NCBI RefSeq assembly: GCF_020564355.1
Contig: NZ_JAJCRR010000004.1
Span: 248,001 to 312,000 of the forward strand
Direction of reading: 5' to 3'
From: Lachnospira pectinoschiza
GTDB taxonomy: Bacteria > Bacillota > Clostridia > Lachnospirales > Lachnospiraceae
Length of the DNA stretch: 64,000 nt
In this document: piece by piece, positions 57,737-64,000 of the stretch
Numbering within the stretch: position 1 is the first letter of the stretch
Layout of the letters: the number at the start of each line of letters is the position of its first letter
The notes under the pieces: generated by a model
The model's input: only the letters and a program-made list of their open reading frames with translations
Told to the model about the DNA's origin: nothing
Databases searched by the model: none
Translations under genes and position numbers: made by a program

Positions 57737-58513
57737 CTATTTTAATATCGAAAATCCAAAAATCACAACCCCCAGTACAACAAGTACAATACCGGTTGCG
57801 CGGTTTAACGTCTTTGGTTCGGCTTTATTGGCAAATAAGGCGGCAATGCGCGCCCAGATTAATGTAAATATAACGCACAGTCCAAAAACAGTCCAGTCCG
57901 GTGCACCGCCGATTGTAAAATGGGACAAAGCACCGGTCAGCGCGGTAAAAGTCATAATGAAAACACTCGTTCCGACAGCCGTTTTTAATTCATAGCCCAG
58001 CACGCTGGTTAAAATAAGAAGCATCATCATGCCGCCGCCTGCGCCGATAAATCCGCAGATAAAACCGATAATGACACCACAGACAACAGACTGAACGGCT
58101 CTTTTTTGGGCGGAAACGCCCTGCATGGCTTCTTTGGTCGTCATAACCGGCTTTACAATAAATTTAATGCCGAGAAGAAATGTCATAAAGACTGAAAAAC
58201 CGCCCATGGTTGTTGACGGAACAAGGCTTGCGATATAACTGCCGACAACTGTAAAAGTTAGCACACTTGCCATCATAATCAGACCGTTGCGGATATCCAG
58301 ATTTTTATTTTTTCCGTAGGTAAATGCAGAAACTGCACTTGCGAGGACATCAGAGGACAATGCAATGCCGACTGCCATATAAGGGTCCATGCCTAAAAAT
58401 GTAATCAGCATCGGGCTGATTACGGCGGCTGCGCTCATTCCGGCAAAGCCGGTGCCAAGTCCCGCACCCATGCCCGCAAAAAATGTTACAAAAAGTGTAA
58501 ATAAAAATGTCAT
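57737..58513 (-). CDS. TSUP family (TauE/SafE-like) transporter, second copy
   Basis: The 258-residue protein has about eight membrane segments with the family's glycine-rich repeat (GMGAGLGTGFAGMSAAAVISP and GFICGFIGAGGGMMMLLIL). The substrate, possibly sulfite, thiosulfate or a sulfonate, is unknown. ATG 58513 has GGAG six bases upstream. Longer in-frame starts lie in the leader hairpins. Its leader is related to that of cysK, which supports a sulfur-linked role (inference). Confidence 0.82.
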   Translation of the reverse strand: MTFLFTLFVTFFAGMGAGLGTGFAGMSAAAVISPMLITFLGMDPYMAVGIALSSDVLASAVSAFTYGKNKNLDIRNGLIMMASVLTFTVVGSYIASLVPSTTMGGFSVFMTFLLGIKFIVKPVMTTKEAMQGVSAQKRAVQSVVCGVIIGFICGFIGAGGGMMMLLILTSVLGYELKTAVGTSVFIMTFTALTGALSHFTIGGAPDWTVFGLCVIFTLIWARIAALFANKAEPKTLNRATGIVLVVLGVVIFGFSILK

Positions 58514-58531
58514 GTTAATCTCCATTTCTGA

Positions 58532-58662
58532 GCAACTTGTTGCGAAGAGGCGATGAGAAATTCGCGTAGGCGATTTCTCATCTGCCATCATGGCTATTTG
58601 TTTTTGCCCAGAAACAAATAGCTGTGTGAAAAATCAGCACATCAGTGTGATTTTTTACACTA
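58532..58662 (-). promoter_or_regulatory. Tandem-hairpin leader of the TSUP gene, related to the cysK leader
   Basis: Read on the minus strand, a 5' box (58620-58661) aligns ungapped to 28913-28954 in the cysK leader, and 58633-58662 matches 7882-7911. Three hairpins follow. H1 pairs GCTATTTGTTT with AAACAAATAGC (58593-58622). H2 pairs GATGAGAAAT with ATTTCTCATC (58552-58582). H3 pairs GCAAC with GTTGC (58532-58543). The TSUP ribosome site comes after. Confidence 0.65.
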
Positions 58663-58746
58663 TTTTCCTTTCGTGAATTATATTCTGTCATCAGGAATAC
58701 CGGCAGTTATCGGAAAACAGCCGCTTTGTAAAATCATCTGATACAC

Positions 58747-58775
58747 AGTATAGCACAAAATCAAAAAATCTCCAA
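58747..58775 (-). promoter_or_regulatory. Promoter of the TSUP gene
   Basis: On the minus strand TTGGAG and TATACT (extended TGC) are 17 bases apart, about 235 bases before the start codon. This leaves a long leader RNA. Confidence 0.6.
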
Positions 58776-58916
58776 CAATGTCACAGAAAGCAATCAGGCA
58801 GTAAAACCAGAAAGCTCATAAAGATAAAAAGTCGTTTCTAAACCGTATATCTTATACCGGTTCCTGACAAAAAGCTTCAAAGACTGTAAAAAGAAATAAT
58901 TTTAAAAAATGCAAAA

Positions 58917-58942
58917 AAAGAAACCGCCGAAGCGATTTCTTT
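58917..58942 (-). terminator. Terminator of the precursor 1-peptidase unit
   Basis: On the minus strand AAAGAAATCGC pairs with GCGGTTTCTTT around a TTCG tetraloop, then a T run. It ends transcription coming from the S26 peptidase gene. Confidence 0.85.
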
Positions 58943-59043
58943 AGGGGGAATTGTAATAAGCTTTTAGTTAAATAAATAACTGTGTGCTTGTTATGTTTAG
59001 TATTATAACAGAAATAAAAAACTTGAAAAGGCCTAACTTTTTT

Positions 59044-59511
59044 CTAGTACCTTATCAAAAATATATTTACAATACTTTTCAACTTTGCAGTCATCAGACT
59101 AATGGGACGGCGAACCGGGCGCAGAAACAGCCAGAATCCGGAAAGAATCCGGTAAACCGGGTGATTTACGGAAAAAGAATGTCCGTTGCGGATAATATGT
59201 ATCAGTTTTCCGCTAATCTGCGAAGCGGTCAGAGGTCCTTCCACTGCGGTCTGATTATCTCCCACCGTATAAAAGCCGTCCTTTGTAATACGGCAGATCC
59301 GGTGTAAAACCAGTATACCGTTTTCCCTGCGGTATAAAATGACATCACCTTTTTTTAGCCGGTCACAGTCCGCTTTTTCAATGACGGCAGAATCCCTGCC
59401 GGGCACAAAAAGCGGATACATACTGTAGCCCTGCGGCTGAACCTGAATGGTATGGTTTTCCAACAATTCAGGAATTGTACGAGGTAAAGATTCCGAAGTA
59501 TTTGTCTGCAT
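59044..59511 (-). CDS. S26/S24-like peptidase with Ser-His pair
   Basis: The 155-residue protein has the signal peptidase-like nucleophile box QGYSMYPLF (Ser30) and LVLHRICRI with His70, then the GDN at 84-86. The usual catalytic Lys is replaced by His, as in SipW/archaeal-type peptidases. A C-terminal hydrophobic patch (about 119-132) may touch the membrane. It lies eight bases after the stop of precursor peptide 1, so leader cutting is the likely job (inference). ATG 59511 follows AGGA by six bases. Confidence 0.78.
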   Translation of the reverse strand: MQTNTSESLPRTIPELLENHTIQVQPQGYSMYPLFVPGRDSAVIEKADCDRLKKGDVILYRRENGILVLHRICRITKDGFYTVGDNQTAVEGPLTASQISGKLIHIIRNGHSFSVNHPVYRILSGFWLFLRPVRRPISLMTAKLKSIVNIFLIRY

Positions 59512-59519
59512 CACTTGTC

Positions 59520-59750
59520 CTACTGCTTTTCCGGCATATTGTCAGGACATCCGTTATAATCAGAACGGAATGTGCTTTCGGCAAGCTTAGAAGCCGTACC
59601 GCCGGATTTAGAACAGGCCTGACAGGTATCAGCGCCGGGATTTGCTTCCGTTCTGCCAAAGCGACAGACAGTTTTATCACCGCTTGCCATAAAAATACCT
59701 TCTGCCTGTTCAGGAACAACATGAATCATTGGTTTTTCATATGCAGACAT
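59520..59750 (-). CDS. Putative RiPP precursor peptide 1
   Basis: The 76-residue peptide starts MSAYEKPMIHVVPEQAEGIF and then MASGD. Its leader resembles that of peptide 2 (YEKP, EG, ASGD). The C-terminal half has cysteines at 29, 43, 46 and 68, and DYNGCPDNMPEKQ at the end. GGAGG precedes it and it has its own promoter. The S26 peptidase gene follows at once. No maturase acting on it is known from this window. The precursor role is inferred from size, leader and context. Confidence 0.65.
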   Translation of the reverse strand: MSAYEKPMIHVVPEQAEGIFMASGDKTVCRFGRTEANPGADTCQACSKSGGTASKLAESTFRSDYNGCPDNMPEKQ

Positions 59751-59789
59751 AATAAATTACCTCCATAAATGAATCTTATACTTAATTAA

Positions 59790-59819
59790 ATTATAAGTCG
59801 TAAAGCCTGCTATTGTCAA
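59790..59819 (-). promoter_or_regulatory. Promoter of precursor peptide 1
   Basis: On the minus strand TTGACA and TATAAT are 18 bases apart, about 40 bases before the start codon. It lies in the divergent gap with the PqqD-kinase gene. Confidence 0.8.
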
Positions 59820-59905
59820 GGAAATGCAATAATGATATGATAAAAAAGCGTTTAAGAAAGCATATGAAAAAAGTAATATAGAAATGAAGAAAGGCGGATG
59901 TGCAG

Positions 59906-61174
59906 ATGAAAACAAGGGCGGGTTATGTGATAAGACAGCTTGCGGATACATTTTATATTATACCGACAGGACAGCGGATTGCAGACAGGCGCCGTTGTTT
60001 AAAAATCAATCAGACCGGCTGTGTCATCTGGGACTTGTTACAAAAGGATTTATCATGGGAAGAACTGTTATCTGCCTATACGGAATATGTGAAAAGTATT
60101 GAAATGACAGAGGACACCAAAACCGTGAAACTCGCATCTATAGGCGAAGAAGCTTCCACAGTCACAGCAGCTTCCATAAGCAGTGATTTAAGTACATATG
60201 TGCTGACGCTGTTTCAGTTTGGCATGATACAGGCTTCCGCTAAGGAAATGCAGGCATTTCCGTTTGCTCCGTTTCAGGCAAAGGAAAATGCGTATTACTG
60301 CCGTTACAATATCGCAGGCATTCAGGTGCATTATAAAGGCAGAAAGGAATGGCTTCATGCGTTTTTTGAACCTTTTTTAGAGGACGGAAAAGAAAATCCG
60401 TCAGCTCATACGGTTAAGCAAAGCGGTATTTCCCAGAGCTGGCGTGTCAGAGTGCTGTCAGAAGTCCCGGAAATTACAGGTGAACTGCTGTTGTTTGGCA
60501 GTCAGTTAGATGTTTACCGGTGCAGTGGGGATTATATGCTGCGTTTTCCGTCCAATCATCATCTGGCATTGTGTACACTCTCCTTTGACGGTAAAGAAGC
60601 GGTATTTTATTATGACGGCTCGACGCAGCAGGAAGCAGTTGATGAACTGTTTTATGGTTTCCGCGCGGCATTTTTTTATTTTGCGGCACTGCACGGTAAA
60701 TATGCACTGCACTCAGCTTCCAACTATTATCAAGAAAAGGCGTGGCTGTATTCGGCATCATCAGGTACGGGAAAAACGACCCATGTTAAATTGTGGGAAA
60801 AGCTTTATGCCGTACAGGTATTAAATGGTGATCTGAATCTGCTCGGTATGGAAAAGGACGAAGTCTTTGTCTATGGGATTCCATGGTGCGGGACTTCCGG
60901 TGTCTATACAACGAAAAAATACCCGCTTGGCGGCATTATTCTTTTAAAACGAGGAACGGAGAACCGGGTCTGTAAACTGCCTCAGGACGAAAGACAGCTT
61001 TACACCGCACAGCGTATGATTTCACCGGCATGGACAGAAAAACAGGTTGATGACAGTCTTTTATTTGCAGAAAAACTTTCGGACCGTATTCCAATCTGTC
61101 AGCTTTACTGTACGCAGGAACCGTCTGCGGCGGCTGTGATGAAAGAATATATTGATAAATATTTAACAATATAA
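59906..61174 (+). CDS. PqqD-like and HPr kinase-like fusion protein
   Basis: The 422-residue protein has an N-terminal PqqD-like peptide-binding domain (residues 1-110, with CLKINQTGCVIWDLL). A C-terminal HPr kinase-like domain has H269, the P-loop SASSGTGKTTH (283-293), ND at 308-309 and GIPWCGTSG (324-332). PqqD domains bind leader peptides in RiPP pathways, and HPr kinase-like proteins phosphorylate peptides in some lasso peptide loci. It may bind and phosphorylate one of the two precursors, but this is inferred. ATG 59906 follows GGCGG by eight bases. Confidence 0.75.
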   Translation: MKTRAGYVIRQLADTFYIIPTGQRIADRRRCLKINQTGCVIWDLLQKDLSWEELLSAYTEYVKSIEMTEDTKTVKLASIGEEASTVTAASISSDLSTYVLTLFQFGMIQASAKEMQAFPFAPFQAKENAYYCRYNIAGIQVHYKGRKEWLHAFFEPFLEDGKENPSAHTVKQSGISQSWRVRVLSEVPEITGELLLFGSQLDVYRCSGDYMLRFPSNHHLALCTLSFDGKEAVFYYDGSTQQEAVDELFYGFRAAFFYFAALHGKYALHSASNYYQEKAWLYSASSGTGKTTHVKLWEKLYAVQVLNGDLNLLGMEKDEVFVYGIPWCGTSGVYTTKKYPLGGIILLKRGTENRVCKLPQDERQLYTAQRMISPAWTEKQVDDSLLFAEKLSDRIPICQLYCTQEPSAAAVMKEYIDKYLTI

Positions 61175-61241
61175 TGACGGTGCGTAAAGGCGGTTGGTTG
61201 GCAGAAAAAAAGGACTAGCATATATTATTAAGGAAGGAAAA

Positions 61242-63041
61242 ATGAAGAAAAAAATAAAATGGATTTGTGAGCGGCTAAAAAGCGGGCGGTTTAAGCAGCT
61301 TTGGATTCAGACGGTATGGATTTATTCGTATGTGAGAATGTACTGGAAAGAAATCGTGTTTTACACGGGAACGGGTCTTCTCGGTACGATAATCGGCCTG
61401 GTAAGCAGTCTGCTCTCCAAAGATTTGGTTGATTTGATTACCGGACATCAGGCTTCGCGGCTTGTTATGACTTTTGTGTGGTATATCGCATTTTCAGCCG
61501 GAAATATCTGTGTGACACAGTTGTTAAATTATCTGTCGAACATGATTTCGTTAAAGGTAGATCAGGAAATGAAAGCAGATATTTTTCAGAAAATGCTGAC
61601 AACGCGGTTAGAACCGTTAATGGCATATCATACCGGAGATTTGCTGACACGCTGGAGCAGTGATGTATCCGTGATTTCATCCGGTGTGTTAAACTGGATT
61701 CCGAATCTGATTATTTACACAGCAAAATTTATTACGTCGTTTGCGGTCGTATTTTACTATGATGTCACATTTGCCCTGCTGGCACTGATTGGGATTCCGG
61801 TGAGCATCGTGATGTCAAAGACACTGCTGTCTAAAATGCAGGCCAATAATAAACAGAGTGCAGCAATGAATGCAAAAATGTCGGGATTTCATCAGGAAAC
61901 CTTTTCAAATATTCAGGCAATTAAGGCATTTGATTTAATACCACTCTACGTCTGCAGATTACAGGAACTGCAAAAAGACTATTTTTCGATGAAAAAGAAA
62001 TTTCAGAAGCTCAGTGCAATGACATCAATTATGATGTCATTTGTCGGCATTGTCGTTTCGTACAGCTGTTACGCACTCGGCATTTACCGGGTGTTTACCG
62101 GGGCGATTACGTACGGTACGATGACGCTGTTTCTATCGCTGTCCGGCAGTCTTACCAGTACGCTCAATGCGCTGATTGCCATGGTTCCGACAGCCGTTTC
62201 GATAACGACTTCGGCAGGCAGGCTGATGGATATTTTAGACATGCCGCATGAAGATTTTTCGGAAAGAAAACAGGCTGAAGTCTTTTATAAGAAAAATAAG
62301 CGGGCGGGAATCGGTGTCTGCATGGAAAATGTATCGTATGCATATCATACCGGAAAAAAGGTATTAACAGACGTGGATTTTTGGGCAGAGCCGGGACAGC
62401 TTACGGGACTGGTCGGGGCTTCCGGCGGCGGAAAGACGACAATGCTTCGTCTTTTACTGTCTTTACTTGAACCACAGCAGGGAACGATGAAGCTATATGC
62501 AGGTGATGCCGGTCAGGACGGAAACAGCCAGTTCCAGAAGGATTCACAGACACTGCCGCTCTCTCCTGCCACCAGACAGCTTTATGCATATGTACCGCAG
62601 GGAAATGCGATGTTTTCGGGAACGATTGCCGACAATATGCGAAGTGTCAAACCGGATGCCACAGATAAAGAAATCATAGACTGTTTAAAAAAAGCGTGTG
62701 CATGGGAATTTATCGGACAGCTTCCGGATACCATTTATGAAAAAATCGGGGAACGCGGGAATAATTTTTCAGAAGGGCAGGCACAGCGCCTTTCCATTGC
62801 AAGGGCACTGCTTAAAAATGCACCGGTACTGCTCCTCGATGAAGCCACTTCGGCACTCGACATTGAAACGGAAAAACAGGTTTTAAAAAATATTATGGAA
62901 GATTCACTGCCGAGAACGTGCATTGTTACGACACACCGCCCGACAGCACTGAAATTATGTAAAAATGTATATGCCATACAGGATACACGCTGCAGGCAGC
63001 TTTTGCCGGAAGAAATACAAAAAATCATCAGGGACTTTTAA
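61242..63041 (+). CDS. ABC transporter, exporter type with fused membrane and ATPase domains
   Basis: The 599-residue protein has six membrane segments at about 35-320. The ATPase domain has Walker A GASGGGKTT, the signature FSEGQAQRLSIARAL and LLLDEATSALD. There is no N-terminal C39 peptidase domain, so leader cutting would need another protein such as the S26 peptidase. It follows the PqqD-kinase gene and probably exports the mature peptide (inference). ATG 61242 is preceded by AAGGAAGGA. Confidence 0.87.
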   Translation: MKKKIKWICERLKSGRFKQLWIQTVWIYSYVRMYWKEIVFYTGTGLLGTIIGLVSSLLSKDLVDLITGHQASRLVMTFVWYIAFSAGNICVTQLLNYLSNMISLKVDQEMKADIFQKMLTTRLEPLMAYHTGDLLTRWSSDVSVISSGVLNWIPNLIIYTAKFITSFAVVFYYDVTFALLALIGIPVSIVMSKTLLSKMQANNKQSAAMNAKMSGFHQETFSNIQAIKAFDLIPLYVCRLQELQKDYFSMKKKFQKLSAMTSIMMSFVGIVVSYSCYALGIYRVFTGAITYGTMTLFLSLSGSLTSTLNALIAMVPTAVSITTSAGRLMDILDMPHEDFSERKQAEVFYKKNKRAGIGVCMENVSYAYHTGKKVLTDVDFWAEPGQLTGLVGASGGGKTTMLRLLLSLLEPQQGTMKLYAGDAGQDGNSQFQKDSQTLPLSPATRQLYAYVPQGNAMFSGTIADNMRSVKPDATDKEIIDCLKKACAWEFIGQLPDTIYEKIGERGNNFSEGQAQRLSIARALLKNAPVLLLDEATSALDIETEKQVLKNIMEDSLPRTCIVTTHRPTALKLCKNVYAIQDTRCRQLLPEEIQKIIRDF

Positions 63042-63058
63042 AAATCCCTGATGATTTT
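63021..63058. terminator. Bidirectional terminator
   Basis: AAAATCATCAGGGA and TCCCTGATGATTTT pair perfectly over 14 bases and overlap the ABC stop codon. T tracts on both strands serve the convergent ABC and precursor 2 genes. Confidence 0.9.
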
Positions 63059-63089
63059 TTGTATGCCGCCTGTTACGGATTCTTATGTA

Positions 63090-63434
63090 TTAGCACATAC
63101 CGACATCGCCCCAGTCAATCGCATCATAAGGCTGGTGTCCGATACGCTCCCAGTTCGGATAGCGGTTGCCGTTATCAACATCGTAGCTTCCCCAGTATTT
63201 TTCAAGCTGGAGTCCGCAGCCGTTGTAACGGAAAGCCGGACATCCGTTACAGCCGAAACGCTGGATATAAGAAGTTGTATTATTATAGTCCGGTGCATGC
63301 CATACACCATTCATGTATTTGCTGTCGCATTTCGGTGCGGAAACCCCGCTGTCTGTATTGTCACCGCTGGCAGCATATACCCCTTCATAATGCTCCTCTG
63401 TGTCGATAATGACAGGTTTTTCATAGTTTGCCAT
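63090..63434 (-). CDS. Putative RiPP precursor peptide 2
   Basis: The 114-residue peptide begins MANYEKPVIIDTEEHYEGVY and continues AASGD. The leader resembles peptide 1. The long core is rich in Tyr (11), Trp (4) and Gly, and has Cys at 36, 62, 65, 73 and 114 (GCNGCPAFRYNGCG; terminal GMC). GGAGG precedes it and it has its own promoter. The function is unknown. Its core is unlike that of peptide 1, except for YNGC in both. Confidence 0.65.
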   Translation of the reverse strand: MANYEKPVIIDTEEHYEGVYAASGDNTDSGVSAPKCDSKYMNGVWHAPDYNNTTSYIQRFGCNGCPAFRYNGCGLQLEKYWGSYDVDNGNRYPNWERIGHQPYDAIDWGDVGMC

Positions 63435-63470
63435 AACTGATAAACCTCCAATTCATTACATTTCTGTATT

Positions 63471-63499
63471 AGAATAATCCTTTTTATTTAGTCAGTCAA
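63471..63499 (-). promoter_or_regulatory. Promoter of precursor peptide 2
   Basis: On the minus strand TTGACT and TATTCT are 17 bases apart, between the nucleotidyltransferase-like gene and the peptide. Confidence 0.6.
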
Positions 63500-63509
63500 T
63501 ACTTTTGAC

Positions 63510-64000
63510 CTATTTTTCAAAAAGTTTTAAATCCCGCAAAAGACGGCTGCGCTGGGAAGCCTTTTTAAAAATGGACAAGGTACTTGTCTTGCGGATTCTG
63601 CGGTTGTTTCTCAAAAAACGGATAAGTGTTGTGCACCACAGATATGGCCATAAAAGGATACAGTCGGAATGGCTGTTTCCCAGTTTCATCTGATGGTGGA
63701 ATTCACAAAGAAACCCTGTCAGACTGCTGTTTTTTAAAAATACCATACGGTTAGTGCTGGAATGTCCGAATTCTTCCGCTTCCAGTATTTCATCCATTAA
63801 GGCTGCATAGTGCTTGCGGTTGTGGGAAAGAGCCTCCTTTTCAGAAACATTTCCAAATAAAAATGAAATCTGCGTGTAAGGCAGTCCCAGATACAGTACA
63901 CACAGCGCCGTAACCGCTTTCGCAAAATTTTCAAGCCGTGTTTTTTTTAGAAGCTGTAAAAAGACCTCTTTTGTGTTCTGTGAATGGCCGCGTTTCCAAA
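63510..64000 (-). CDS. Nucleotidyltransferase-family protein, C-terminus only
   Basis: The minus-strand frame is open to the window edge. The visible 162 residues include KKTRLENFAKAVTALCVLYL followed by GLPYTQISFLFGNV. This resembles the helical C-terminal region of the NTP_transf_5 family (PF14907), which is often found in RiPP and lasso peptide loci. The catalytic part lies outside the window, so activity is not shown. The gene is upstream of precursor 2 on the same strand. Confidence 0.6.
   Translation of the reverse strand, partial: WKRGHSQNTKEVFLQLLKKTRLENFAKAVTALCVLYLGLPYTQISFLFGNVSEKEALSHNRKHYAALMDEILEAEEFGHSSTNRMVFLKNSSLTGFLCEFHHQMKLGNSHSDCILLWPYLWCTTLIRFLRNNRRIRKTSTLSIFKKASQRSRLLRDLKLFEK

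Larger units (their letters stand above)
58663..59043. other. Intergenic region between the TSUP and RiPP-like loci
   Basis: No gene was recognised here. It contains the TSUP promoter (58747-58775) and the minus-strand terminator of the S26 gene (58917-58942). The remainder is A/T-rich. Confidence 0.6.

Noticed and set aside
57591..57867. Short frames after the chemotaxis receptor (57591-57662 and from 57637)
   Set aside because: They have no recognised domain, and the second runs into the TSUP gene on the other strand. They are probably chance frames or a decayed gene.
59520..63434. Calling the end locus a lasso peptide cluster
   Set aside because: Kinase-like and nucleotidyltransferase-like proteins occur in lasso loci, but no asparagine synthetase-like or transglutaminase-like gene is seen, and the precursors do not look like lasso precursors.

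Overview
The window looks like a chromosomal piece of an anaerobic, low-to-mid-GC Clostridia bacterium, most likely a Lachnospiraceae gut species. This rests on gene content and style: strong GGAGG ribosome sites, ATP synthase in the order a-c-b-delta-alpha-gamma-beta-epsilon, a T-box leader, old-yellow-enzyme/FadH-like reductases, and siroheme and sulfur genes in anaerobe-type forms. No rRNA, tRNA or CRISPR array was seen.

Layout. 1-9.5 kb is a nitrogen/sulfur scavenging block: the end of an NCS2 purine permease, a TSUP (TauE/SafE) exporter, a PucR-type regulator, a class III aminotransferase, an iron alcohol dehydrogenase, a GltS glutamate symporter, a P-II protein and a YtcJ-like amidohydrolase. 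A VanZ-RDD membrane protein (minus strand) and a fused homocysteine methyltransferase/MTHFR follow. 13.2-19.5 kb is the complete F-type ATP synthase operon. 19.6-23.6 kb holds two tandem flavin/Fe-S ene-reductases. 24-28.8 kb holds small proteins, an ABC-F protein, YbaK and a B12-binding radical SAM protein.

28.8-52.5 kb is a sulfur and siroheme region. It contains cysK, a siroheme/tetrapyrrole operon (SirC-like, a HemC-CobA-HemD fusion, hemL, hemA, hemB), then an island of decayed mobile and toxin-antitoxin genes (36.8-38.7 kb). After that come sulfate uptake (Sbp, CysT, CysW, CysA), an AprAB-type APS reductase, CysDN, a MetY-like sulfhydrylase, a small siroheme sulfite reductase, TusA, thioredoxin, a ThiS-like carrier ending GGGQ, a ThiF/MoeB-like enzyme, a JAMM protease and a thioredoxin reductase. 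Together these could take sulfate to sulfite, then to sulfide or a protein thiocarboxylate, and on to cysteine or homocysteine. The siroheme genes would supply the reductase cofactor.

52.7-58.5 kb has a FliB-like protein, a tryptophan T-box with a lone trpD, a chemotaxis receptor and a second TSUP exporter. That exporter's leader RNA is related to the cysK leader.

59.0-64.0 kb is a peptide natural-product (RiPP-like) locus that runs off the right edge. It has two short precursor-like peptides with a shared leader but different Cys/Tyr-rich cores, a Ser-His S26-type peptidase, a PqqD-HPr-kinase-like fusion, an ABC exporter and the C-terminus of a nucleotidyltransferase-family protein. No core maturase is inside the window. 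This locus, the tandem-hairpin leaders and the sulfur-carrier module are the parts most worth following up.
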